Origin: Cellvibrionaceae bacterium
GTDB lineage: Bacteria; Pseudomonadota; Gammaproteobacteria; Pseudomonadales; Cellvibrionaceae
Length of the DNA: 22,500 nt
Assembly: GCA_025800435.1 (NCBI GenBank)
Contig: JAOXRV010000542.1
Coordinates: 1 to 22,500 of the forward strand
Direction of reading: 5' to 3'
The translations under genes and the position numbers were made by a program. The notes under the pieces are model-generated. The model was given only the letters and a program-made list of their open reading frames with translations, did no database searches and had not been told where the DNA came from. The number at the start of each line of letters is the position of its first letter. Positions within the stretch are counted from its first letter, which is position 1. Shown here piece by piece: positions 14,664 through 21,884 of the stretch.

Positions 14664-15656
14664 TCAATCCCCCGGTTCAATCGCCGCCAGGTGCCGGCCC
14701 ACTGCCAGGCCAGCACCAAGCCAACCCAGAACCGAGCTGGCCAGCAATAAAAAACCGCAATCGGCCAGCCCCAGGCCCAATAAACTATAGTCGCTGCCAT
14801 AGCTGCCGGCCAGTTTGGCCACCGGGCCCGACAGCGCCCACAGGCATAGCTGGGTCAATAATAGCGCCAACAAGCCGCCACCCAGGCCATACCAAATACC
14901 CGTATATAAGAAGGGCCGGCGCACAAAGGCGTTGGTGCCGCCCAGGGTTTTTACCACCAGTATCTCTTCTTTGCGCGCGGCAATGGCCAAGCGGATGGTA
15001 TTGCCCACGATCAGCAATACCCCCAGCGCCAGCAAGCCTGCCAGCAGCCAGTTGAGGCGTTTGCCCAACTCTAATATCTGCTGCAAACGCTGCAGCCACT
15101 GAAGGTCCACATCCACCTGGGCCACCTCGGGGCGCTGCTGCAGTTGCTGGCGCAGAACTTTAACCTGCTCCAGGCCGGCCTCGTCAATCAAGCTTAACTG
15201 CAACACACCAGGCAGGGGGTTATCGCCCAGGCCGGCCAGTACATCGCTCATGCCCGAGGCCTGCTCAAACTCTGCCAGGGCCTGACTGGGACTAATATAG
15301 GCCCCCTCGACCACCAGGGCATCGCCCTGTAACTGCGCCAGTAAAGCCTCGGCCTTAGCTGCCTTAATATGTTTGTGCAGGTATACCGATAGCCCAGGGC
15401 GGCCCTGCCAGCCCTGGCCCAGCTGATCGATATTGCTGACCGCAATTGCCAGTACCTGGGGCAGGGCCAAGGCGATGGCGATGACCAGCCAGGTCATCAA
15501 GCTGGAAAGGGGCTGTTGCCACAGGCGACTAAGGCTGTCCTTGGCACTGGCAATATGGTGGCGGTAATAGGCCCGCCACAGATTGGCCACGGTCAGCTGC
15601 TTTAGGCTGGCGCCCCGGCCAAGGGCATCGGGAAGGGGTTTATCGGCCTGGCTCAT
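14664..15656 (-). CDS. ftsX: Cell-division protein FtsX
   Basis: Membrane subunit of the FtsEX complex, which activates periplasmic peptidoglycan hydrolases through EnvC-type proteins at the septum. The 330 residues begin with a cytoplasmic tail, then TM1 (LMTWLVIAIALALPQVLAIA, about residues 53-72). A periplasmic domain of about 120 residues follows. The last three helices are near LLAGLLALGVLLIVGNTIRLA, GLGGGLLALLLTQLCLWAL and GFLLLASSVLGWLGAGLAVG. Between TM2 and TM3 is the conserved RKEEILVVKTLGGTNAFVRRPF loop. Its start overlaps the ftsE stop in an ATGA arrangement. Confidence 0.96.
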   Translation of the reverse strand: MSQADKPLPDALGRGASLKQLTVANLWRAYYRHHIASAKDSLSRLWQQPLSSLMTWLVIAIALALPQVLAIAVSNIDQLGQGWQGRPGLSVYLHKHIKAAKAEALLAQLQGDALVVEGAYISPSQALAEFEQASGMSDVLAGLGDNPLPGVLQLSLIDEAGLEQVKVLRQQLQQRPEVAQVDVDLQWLQRLQQILELGKRLNWLLAGLLALGVLLIVGNTIRLAIAARKEEILVVKTLGGTNAFVRRPFLYTGIWYGLGGGLLALLLTQLCLWALSGPVAKLAGSYGSDYSLLGLGLADCGFLLLASSVLGWLGAGLAVGRHLAAIEPGD

Positions 15657-16327
15657 AGCACCTCCACCGAACCGTCATGCACCAGTTGACCGCCCTCTAG
15701 CGTAAGTAAGCGCTTATTCATACGCTTGACCAGATCGAGATCGTGACTGGCGATCATCACCGTCACCCCCACTTCATTAAACTGCTGTAACAGGGTCATA
15801 ATCTCGGCCGAAAGCTTGGGATCGAGGTTGCCGGTAGGCTCATCGGCCAGCAATACTGGGGGTTTGTTTACCACCGCCCGGGCGATGCCCACCCGCTGCT
15901 GCTCACCACCCGACAGGGCAATGGGGTTGAGCTTTTCCTTGCTGAGCAGGCCAACTTTGTCGAGCGCAGCACGCACCCGGCGGCCGATATCGCGCGGATC
16001 AAAACCGGCGATTACCAGGGGCAGGGCAATATTTTCGTAAACACTGCGGTCGAACAGTAGCTGGTGGTTTTGAAACACCACGCCGATCTGGCGGCGCAGA
16101 AATGGTATTTTGCGAGCGGGCATTTTATTGAGGTTCTCACCCCCCACCAATACCTGGCCACGGGTGGCCCGCTCCATCAACATAATTAGCTTGAGCAGAG
16201 TGGATTTACCGGCGCCGGAGTGGCCGGTTAAAAACACCATCTCCCCGGCGTCTATTTCCAGACTGAGGTTACTGAGAGCATCAAAGCCCCCCGGGTAACG
16301 CTTGCTGACATTGTGTAGTTGTATCAT
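15653..16327 (-). CDS. ftsE: Cell-division ATP-binding protein FtsE
   Basis: ATPase subunit of FtsEX; ATP hydrolysis in the cytoplasm is transmitted through FtsX to control septal wall hydrolases. The 224 residues have Walker A GHSGAGKST (35-43), the Q-loop in QIGVVFQNHQLLFDRSVYEN, ABC signature LSGGEQQRVGIARAVV, Walker B VLLADEPTGNLDP and the switch ASHDLDL. All catalytic residues are intact. It lies 51 bases below the ftsY stop and overlaps ftsX by 4 bases, the conserved ftsY-ftsE-ftsX order. Confidence 0.97.
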   Translation of the reverse strand: MIQLHNVSKRYPGGFDALSNLSLEIDAGEMVFLTGHSGAGKSTLLKLIMLMERATRGQVLVGGENLNKMPARKIPFLRRQIGVVFQNHQLLFDRSVYENIALPLVIAGFDPRDIGRRVRAALDKVGLLSKEKLNPIALSGGEQQRVGIARAVVNKPPVLLADEPTGNLDPKLSAEIMTLLQQFNEVGVTVMIASHDLDLVKRMNKRLLTLEGGQLVHDGSVEVL

Positions 16328-16378
16328 GCCGACTGCGACTACTGCTCTGAGTTAGTGATTTGACGCTTATTATTGGCC

Positions 16379-17596
16379 TTATTGACCTTGGCTAAACAGC
16401 GCTTTGACAAAATTATTGGCATCAAAGGGCTGTAAATCGTCAATGCCCTCGCCCACGCCAATAAAGCGCACCGGCAGGCCCAGCTGCTTGGCCAGGGCAA
16501 AAATCACCCCGCCCTTGGCGGTGCCGTCGAGCTTGGTCAGGGCCAGGCCAGTAACCCCGGCGGCGCTGCTAAACTGCTCGGCTTGGTTAATGGCATTTTG
16601 GCCAGTACCCGCATCCAGCACCAGCAGCACCTCGTGGGGGGCACTGTCATCGAGTTTGGCCATTACTCGCTTAACCTTGGCCAACTCGTCCATTAAATTA
16701 TCTTTATTGTGCAGGCGCCCGGCTGTGTCGGCGATCAAAATATCGATACCCCGAGACTGGGCCGATTGCACCGCATCAAAAATTACCGAGGCGCTGTCGG
16801 CACCGGTGTGCTGGGCCACTACCGGCACTTGGTTGCGTTCGCCCCAAACCTGCAGCTGCTCCACCGCCGCCGCGCGGAAGGTATCACCGGCGGCCAGCAT
16901 CACCTGCTTGCCCTGCTTTTGGAAACCCTTGGCAAGTTTGCCAATGGTGGTGGTTTTACCCACCCCGTTAACCCCTACTACCAAGATCACAAAGGGTTTT
17001 TTGCTGGTATCTAAAATCAGCGGCTGCTGCACCGGTTGCAGCAACTCGGCCAGGGCTTTTTGCAGCGCTTGATACAAGGCCTCGGTATCGCCCAGCTCTT
17101 TGCGCGCCACCTGTTCGGACAAGCTTTCCATAATGGCCTCGGTGGCTTCAATGCCTACATCGGCCATCAACAGCTGGGTTTCCAGCTCCTCTAACAGATC
17201 CTCATCGATCTCTTTGAGGCCCATAAAAATATTGCCCAGACCCTCGCTCAGCTGGCCGCCGGTTTTGGCCAGACCGGCTTTCATGCGCGCAAATAGGCCG
17301 CGCTGCTGCTCCTGCTCGCCCTGCCGGGCAGACTCGGGCGCCATAAATACTTCACCGCTGGCTATCGGCTCGGCCTTTACCTCAGGGTTTACCTCAGCCT
17401 TTACCTCAGGGTTTACCTCGGCTTCAGGCTGGGGGGCTTGCTCGGCCGGCGCCTGAGACTCCACCGGCGCTTGGGGTTCGGCTTGGGCAGCAGCGTGTTG
17501 GGCGGGCTCTACTTGAGCCGCCTCGGGCGCACCCTGCTCGGGCTGTGTTTGCTGCTGCTCTTGCTTGGAAGATTTTTTAAAGAAACCGAAAACCAT
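16379..17596 (-). CDS. ftsY: Signal recognition particle receptor FtsY
   Basis: GTPase receptor that docks SRP-ribosome complexes at the inner membrane. About 405 residues: a short amphipathic start (MVFGFFKKSSKQ), then an acidic Pro/Ala/Gln/Glu-rich A domain (residues about 12-90) and the NG domain. GTPase motifs: GVNGVGKTTTIGKL (G1), DTFRAAA, DTAGRLHNKDNLMDEL (G3), TKLDGTAKGG (G4) and FIGVGEGIDDLQPF near the end. I start at MVFGFF because this membrane-binding N-terminus is typical; an in-frame codon 45 bases upstream lacks support. The A domain holds a perfect 8-residue tandem duplication (EVNPEVKA twice). Its promoter region is shared with the divergent rsmD gene. Confidence 0.96.
   Translation of the reverse strand: MVFGFFKKSSKQEQQQTQPEQGAPEAAQVEPAQHAAAQAEPQAPVESQAPAEQAPQPEAEVNPEVKAEVNPEVKAEPIASGEVFMAPESARQGEQEQQRGLFARMKAGLAKTGGQLSEGLGNIFMGLKEIDEDLLEELETQLLMADVGIEATEAIMESLSEQVARKELGDTEALYQALQKALAELLQPVQQPLILDTSKKPFVILVVGVNGVGKTTTIGKLAKGFQKQGKQVMLAAGDTFRAAAVEQLQVWGERNQVPVVAQHTGADSASVIFDAVQSAQSRGIDILIADTAGRLHNKDNLMDELAKVKRVMAKLDDSAPHEVLLVLDAGTGQNAINQAEQFSSAAGVTGLALTKLDGTAKGGVIFALAKQLGLPVRFIGVGEGIDDLQPFDANNFVKALFSQGQ
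17373..17420. repeat. 24-bp tandem repeat inside ftsY
   Basis: Two adjacent 24-base copies (17373-17396 and 17397-17420) differ only at the last base. Because 24 is a multiple of three the repeat stays in frame and encodes EVNPEVKA twice in the acidic A domain of FtsY. It is a candidate site for copy-number change by slippage. Confidence 0.9.
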
Positions 17597-17711
17597 AGTG
17601 ATGCACTTAGCGTAAAAAACAGAAAGGCGACATTCTAGCACTGTCTGGGGCGGGTGTGGGCTTAGCCCTTAAAAACGGTACAATAGCGCCCCCAAAACCA
17701 CAGGTAGCAAT
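17597..17711. promoter_or_regulatory. Divergent promoter region of ftsY and rsmD
   Basis: These 115 bases separate divergent start codons. On the minus strand TAGAAT (17632-17637) is a good -10 for the ftsYEX operon with a weak -35 (CCCACA) 17 bases upstream. On the plus strand TACAAT (17679-17684) is a good -10 for rsmD, within the 11-mer gtacaatagcg that also lies in front of the ABC-F gene at 7071-7081. The rsmD -35 is poor. Confidence 0.4.
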
Positions 17712-18284
17712 ATGGCCAAGCCCCCCCAACTGCGAATTATTGGTGGCCACTGGCGCGGGCGTAAGCTGGCCTTTGCCGAGACCGAGGGCCTGCGCCCCAC
17801 CGGCGATCGAATTCGTGAAACCCTGTTTAACTGGCTGGCGGCGGATATCGGCGGCAGTCGCTGCCTGGATCTGTTTAGCGGCTCTGGTGCCCTTGGCTTA
17901 GAGGCCCTTTCCAGAGGCGCCGCCGAGGTGCAACTGTGGGAGCAAAACAAGCGCGCCTGCGAGCTTTTAAGCAAGCACTTACAAACACTAAACCCTTCAG
18001 CCAGGAGTCAACTGGCTAAAGTATACCAGGGTGACAGCATAAGCCGGCTAGAGCGCGATACACCGGCTGCGGGTTTCGATATTGTTTTTATGGACCCACC
18101 TTTTAGCTTGGATTTGTGGAATCGCAGTGCCGAGGCCCTGGAAAAACAAGGCTGGCTGGCCGAGGAGGCGCTGGTTTATGTTGAGAGCCCCAAAAACCAA
18201 GCTTTGCAATTGCCGCCAAACTGGAAATTATGGCGACAAAAGCAAACAGGCCAGGTAAGCTTCCAGCTGCTAGAAAGGTCGTGA
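17712..18284 (+). CDS. rsmD: 16S rRNA (guanine(966)-N(2))-methyltransferase
   Basis: SAM-dependent enzyme that methylates G966 in helix 31 of 16S rRNA during 30S assembly. The 190 residues contain the RsmD N-terminal pattern LRIIGGHWRGRKLAFAETEGLRPTGDRIRETLFNWL, then the SAM motif CLDLFSGSGALGLEALSRGA and the catalytic DPPF (in IVFMDPPFSLD), the N6/N2-methylase form of NPPY. ATG follows AGGTAG. The gene is divergent from ftsY, the standard arrangement in gammaproteobacteria, with coaD next on the same strand. Confidence 0.95.
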   Translation: MAKPPQLRIIGGHWRGRKLAFAETEGLRPTGDRIRETLFNWLAADIGGSRCLDLFSGSGALGLEALSRGAAEVQLWEQNKRACELLSKHLQTLNPSARSQLAKVYQGDSISRLERDTPAAGFDIVFMDPPFSLDLWNRSAEALEKQGWLAEEALVYVESPKNQALQLPPNWKLWRQKQTGQVSFQLLERS

Positions 18285-18313
18285 TGTTTTTGCGAATTTA
18301 AGCCGATTAAGTT

Positions 18314-18342
18314 TTGTACCGTGGCGCTAAATTGTTTACCAT
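18314..18342 (+). promoter_or_regulatory. Candidate promoter of coaD
   Basis: TTGTAC (18314-18319), a 17-base spacer, then TACCAT (18337-18342), placing the start of transcription near 18349 and a leader of about 28 bases before the coaD ATG. Each box is only a partial match to consensus; the spacing is ideal. Confidence 0.35.
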
Positions 18343-18376
18343 CAGCGCCCCATCAAAACATGACGTGGAAACTAAT

Positions 18377-18856
18377 ATGAAGCGCGTGGTATACCCTGGT
18401 ACCTTCGACCCCATCACCAACGGTCATATCGACCTGGTAGAGCGGGCCTGCAATCTGTTCGATACCGTGGTATTGGCCATTGCCGCCAGCACCAAGAAAA
18501 ACCCCCTATTCACCCTGGATGAGCGAGTGGCCCAAGCCGAGCAAGTGCTGAGCCATATCCCCAATGTGGAGATCTGTGGTTTTAATGTGCTACTGGCCGA
18601 CCTAGTCAAGCAAAAGAAGGCCCAGGCGGTCGTGCGTGGCCTGCGCGCAGTATCCGATTTCGAATACGAATTCCAGCTCGCCAATATGAATCGCGCGCTC
18701 TCCCCAGAGATGGAGAGCCTGTTTCTGACACCCGCCGAGCACCTATCCTATATCTCTTCTTCCCTGGTCCGCGAGATCGCCTCTTTGGGCGGTGATGTCA
18801 GCAAGTTTGTGCACCCCATTATCGAGCGTGACTTAAAGGCTAAGTTCCAGAACTAG
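18377..18856 (+). CDS. coaD: Phosphopantetheine adenylyltransferase
   Basis: Transfers AMP from ATP to 4'-phosphopantetheine, giving dephospho-CoA, the penultimate step of CoA synthesis; cytoplasmic hexamer. The 159 residues match the family. The nucleotidyltransferase motif is YPGTFDPITNGHIDLVERA (T-x-G-H), with FNVLLADLV, VVRGLRAVSDFEYEFQLANMNR and the ATP-binding YISSSLVREIASLGGDVSKFV near the end. I start at ATG 18377 because family members begin MKRVVYPGTFDP and GTGGAA lies upstream; an upstream extension of 21 codons is not conserved-looking. It ends 22 bases before the convergent mutM. Confidence 0.97.
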   Translation: MKRVVYPGTFDPITNGHIDLVERACNLFDTVVLAIAASTKKNPLFTLDERVAQAEQVLSHIPNVEICGFNVLLADLVKQKKAQAVVRGLRAVSDFEYEFQLANMNRALSPEMESLFLTPAEHLSYISSSLVREIASLGGDVSKFVHPIIERDLKAKFQN

Positions 18857-18878
18857 TTCTGGATAAGTCGGTGACGCT

Positions 18879-19694
18879 CTAGCTCTGGCAATTGCTGCAA
18901 TACACGGTGGCCCGCTGGGCCAGCACAATACCTTTGAGGGTGTTGCCACACTGGGGGCAGGGCTGGCCATCGCGGCCGTAGACATTGAGCTGCTGAGCAA
19001 AATAGCCCGGCTTGCCATCGCCGCCGACAAAGTCTTTTAAGGTGGTACCGCCCTGTTTAATAGCCCGGCTCAAGACCTGCTTAATTTGCTCGGCCAGTTC
19101 TTCGGCCTCGCGCTGACGCAGGCGGCCGGCGGCCCGGCGCGGCCGAATACCCGCCAAGAACAGCGACTCATTGGCGTAGATATTACCCACCCCAACCACC
19201 ACCTTGGAATCCATAATAAAGGTCTTTAGGGCCTGTTTGCGCCCGCGGCTGGCTTTAAACAAATACTCGCCGCTAAATTCTTCGCTCAGGGGCTCCGGGC
19301 CCAAATGGGCGAGCAGTTTATGCTGTTCAAGCGGCTCATCGGTCCACAGCACGGCACCAAAGCGACGCGGGTCGGTCAGGCGTAACACCGCATCCAGGCC
19401 GAACACCAAATCCAGGTGGTCGTGCTTCTGCGGCTCCGTATCCGCCGCCACAATACGCACACTGCCAGACATGCCCAGGTGCATAATTAGATGGCCACTG
19501 CGAAAGCGGAACAACATATATTTACCGCGCCGAGACAGACCCAATAGTTTGCGACCGCCCAGCCGCTCATCTAAATCTTCTGGAATAGGCCAGCGCAATT
19601 GATGGTTGCGCACAATCACTTGCTTGACGCTGCGGCCGACTATATGGGGAGCAACACCGCGGCAGCTGGTTTCGACTTCGGGCAATTCTGGCAT
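18879..19694 (-). CDS. mutM: Formamidopyrimidine-DNA glycosylase (Fpg)
   Basis: Bifunctional base-excision repair enzyme that removes 8-oxoguanine and formamidopyrimidines and cuts the strand at the abasic site. The 271 residues start MPELPEVET: after Met removal Pro becomes the Schiff-base nucleophile and Glu the acid. LSRRGKYMLF holds the conserved Lys. VGVGNIYANESLFLAGIRP and GGTTLKDF form the helix-two-turns-helix and lesion loop. The C-terminal zinc finger is CPQCGNTLKGIVLAQRATVYCSNCQ with four cysteines. Residues upstream of 19694 in the same frame are rejected because the N-terminal proline is essential. The ribosome-binding site is weak and a 7-bp hairpin lies just upstream. Confidence 0.97.
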   Translation of the reverse strand: MPELPEVETSCRGVAPHIVGRSVKQVIVRNHQLRWPIPEDLDERLGGRKLLGLSRRGKYMLFRFRSGHLIMHLGMSGSVRIVAADTEPQKHDHLDLVFGLDAVLRLTDPRRFGAVLWTDEPLEQHKLLAHLGPEPLSEEFSGEYLFKASRGRKQALKTFIMDSKVVVGVGNIYANESLFLAGIRPRRAAGRLRQREAEELAEQIKQVLSRAIKQGGTTLKDFVGGDGKPGYFAQQLNVYGRDGQPCPQCGNTLKGIVLAQRATVYCSNCQS

Positions 19695-19702
19695 GGCTAA
19701 CA

Positions 19703-19721
19703 CCGGCTGAAAAACAGCCGG
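19703..19721 (-). promoter_or_regulatory. Hairpin just upstream of the mutM start
   Basis: Perfect 7-bp inverted repeat ccggctg/cagccgg with a 5-base A (T on the minus strand) loop, ending 8 bases before the mutM ATG. In mRNA it would occupy the usual Shine-Dalgarno area. There is no U-run after the stem, so it is not a normal terminator. A role in lowering mutM translation is inference. Confidence 0.4.
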
Positions 19722-19771
19722 CACCATAGCAGCGCCGCCGGCGCCGGGCAAGTTAGCTGTACGCTTCTGGC

Positions 19772-21736
19772 TCAGTATACTAGGGGCTGGGCTTCACCAA
19801 ACCAATCGCCCTGTTGCAGGAAAATGCCATGGTCTTGTAACAGCTGGCTCTGCCGGCGTGAGATAACCCCATCGGCCACACAGTCAATGCCAAGGCGCTC
19901 GCACAGCTCAGCGATAAAGTGCAACGCCGCCTCAGAGGTATCAGGCTGTTGTAAAAATTCGGCGCTGGTTTTTAAATAGGCCAATTGCAGATGGGGCAGG
20001 TGCACCAGCGGTGCACCCAGGGCACCGAAGTTACCGATAGCAAAGTGAAAGCCCTGGGCGCTCGCCTGCTGCAGCGGCGCTAGCGCCGTCAAGCCGCCGC
20101 GGTCTTCTTCCAACAACACCTTGGCCAGATGGCTCTCGTTAATTTCAAACACAATATTGTGTAGCCACAGCCCCTTGCTTTTAATAATTTGCATACAACG
20201 GCTAAAAAAACCAGGGCTCAAAATCAGTGGGGCGGGCAGCTTGATCACCAGCGCAACCGGGTTATCGCTGGCATCCTGTATATGTTTATAGTCTTCAAAC
20301 AACTGGGCTAAAAGCCCCCGCTCAAATAAATACAGCCGATTGGCATTGGCCATGGCTTCAATTAACTCGTCGGAGCAGACCGTGCCCAGACGCTCGGTTT
20401 GCCAACTTAATTGGGCCACATAATAAAGTGCCCGATGGCGGTGTAAGCACTCAATCGCCTGATAGTTAAACTCGATCTGGCGTTTGTCTACCGCCTCTTC
20501 CATATGCTGCAAGATATGCTGGTTGCGCAGCAATTGCAGTTCCATCCCCGAACTATAGGCCACCCAGCGGTTGCGCCCACGGCGCTTGGCGCTGTACATG
20601 GCCGCATCGGCATAGCGCAGCAATTGCTCCAGCCCCGGCCCCTGGGGGGAGCGGGTGGCAATACCGACACTGGCGGTAACCACGAGGTGCTGGCCCTGTT
20701 CCAGTTCAACCGGTTCACACACGTTAAGGATAATGCGTTGAGCCAGCTGGGCCGGATCAACATTATCGCCCTGTACCACCAGCACAAATTCGTCACCGCC
20801 CAGGCGCGCGCAAATGCTGTGCTCGTGAATTTGGTAGCACAATACCTCACCGATGCGCTTTAACACCTTGTCCCCGGCGCCGTGACCATAGGTATCATTA
20901 ATGGGTTTAAAGCCATCCAGATCGATATAAAAAAGACTAAAGGCCCGATCACCAACTGTTTGCATTTGCTCAATCAGGCCGCGGCGGTTGTAAAGACCGG
21001 TCAGCAAATCCGTTTGTGCCGCAGCCTTATGCTGCAGCGCCTGTATTTTGCGCTCGTGAATATCCAGCAGGGTCAAACTAAAATTGCCATCTTCAGCATG
21101 CACATGCTCGCCGATATGCTTGCGCACCTCAAAGCTGTGCCAGCGCTCGCCCTGTAGGGTTTTCAACAGTATTTCAAAGTGGCCACCGGCCAGGTGCTCA
21201 AAGCTGAGCAGTTGCTCCAGCTCGGTATAGGGCCCCAACAGTTGCTTGATATTACCGGCCAGCTGGCCAAACTGGGATATAAACGTGGGGTTGCTGCTGG
21301 TGATATGGCCGCGCTCATCAAACAGGCACAACATCACCGCGCTAAAATTGCCCGGGTGATCATCCAACAGATGGCTGTCAAGGCCCTCAATCAGCATTGC
21401 CCCACGCTTGCCTTCAATCGTCACCCCGGAACAGCGGCAGTGCACTCGCTTGTCGATATTTTTGGGGGATATCTGCCACCAGCGATCGATCACCGCGTCC
21501 TGGGTAAACTCTTCTAAGTAGGCCAGCAAAGTCTGCTGTACTGCGCGCGAGCTATCACTGCTAAAATCACGCCCGCACAACTCTTCCAGGCTTTCGGCCT
21601 CCCACAGCGCCAAGCCCGCCTGGTTGGCCCAATAGACGCGGTAATTGTGCACATCATAGACCCAAATCGGGCTCTGCAGCTGATCCAGGCTCAAGTCTTC
21701 AAATAGCACGGGTTTTAGAATGGGTATCGTATTCAT
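19772..21736 (-). CDS. PAS-GGDEF-EAL protein with intact GGDEF and degenerate EAL domain
   Basis: A 654-residue cytoplasmic c-di-GMP signalling protein with no membrane segment. Residues about 15-125 look PAS-like (SPIWVYDVHNYRVYWANQAGL) and 130-230 hold a second PAS-like region. The GGDEF domain (about 240-395) has DLLTGLYNRRGL, metal-binding Asp272 in YIDLDGFKPIN, GHGAGDKVL and an intact RLGGDEF (GGDEF at 313-317). The I-site RxxD aligns with HEHS (304-307), so it is lost. In the EAL-like domain (about 405-654) EAL is VAQ (440-442), the DDFG metal pair is GNFG and AEGV is ADGV, though FEINES survives. I infer an active diguanylate cyclase without I-site feedback and an inactive phosphodiesterase domain with a binding or regulatory role. 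Confidence 0.93.
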   Translation of the reverse strand: MNTIPILKPVLFEDLSLDQLQSPIWVYDVHNYRVYWANQAGLALWEAESLEELCGRDFSSDSSRAVQQTLLAYLEEFTQDAVIDRWWQISPKNIDKRVHCRCSGVTIEGKRGAMLIEGLDSHLLDDHPGNFSAVMLCLFDERGHITSSNPTFISQFGQLAGNIKQLLGPYTELEQLLSFEHLAGGHFEILLKTLQGERWHSFEVRKHIGEHVHAEDGNFSLTLLDIHERKIQALQHKAAAQTDLLTGLYNRRGLIEQMQTVGDRAFSLFYIDLDGFKPINDTYGHGAGDKVLKRIGEVLCYQIHEHSICARLGGDEFVLVVQGDNVDPAQLAQRIILNVCEPVELEQGQHLVVTASVGIATRSPQGPGLEQLLRYADAAMYSAKRRGRNRWVAYSSGMELQLLRNQHILQHMEEAVDKRQIEFNYQAIECLHRHRALYYVAQLSWQTERLGTVCSDELIEAMANANRLYLFERGLLAQLFEDYKHIQDASDNPVALVIKLPAPLILSPGFFSRCMQIIKSKGLWLHNIVFEINESHLAKVLLEEDRGGLTALAPLQQASAQGFHFAIGNFGALGAPLVHLPHLQLAYLKTSAEFLQQPDTSEAALHFIAELCERLGIDCVADGVISRRQSQLLQDHGIFLQQGDWFGEAQPLVY

Positions 21737-21773
21737 GTATTACCTTTATCTATCTCTATTAAAAGTAATACAT
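21735..21773 (-). promoter_or_regulatory. Inverted repeat covering the RBS and start codon of the GGDEF-EAL gene
   Basis: Two 13-base arms, 21735-21747 and 21761-21773, are complementary at 12 of 13 positions, with a 13-base spacer. On the minus strand the second arm contains AAAGG, the Shine-Dalgarno site, and the first bases of the ATG at 21736. In mRNA a hairpin would hide the translation start; in DNA the symmetrical site could equally be a regulator operator. Confidence 0.55.
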
Positions 21774-21884
21774 CTGGCGCCATTCGCAACCTTGCAACGC
21801 CTTCCAGCTGGCGCCTAAAGCATCCCAAGCGAAAATCGGCTCTATATCCCGGCACCCCCACCAGAGCCCTATTTACTCGGGGCG

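Noticed and set aside
14582..14800. Short minus-strand frame overlapping the end of ftsX
   Set aside because: It is an alternate frame of the FtsX C-terminal helices, hydrophobic only because ftsX is.
16404..17072. Plus-strand open frame opposite ftsY
   Set aside because: Shadow of the FtsY GTPase domain, with no motif of its own.
19703..19721. Hairpin read as a terminator of the GGDEF-EAL gene
   Set aside because: There is no T-run after the stem and it lies within the leader of mutM.
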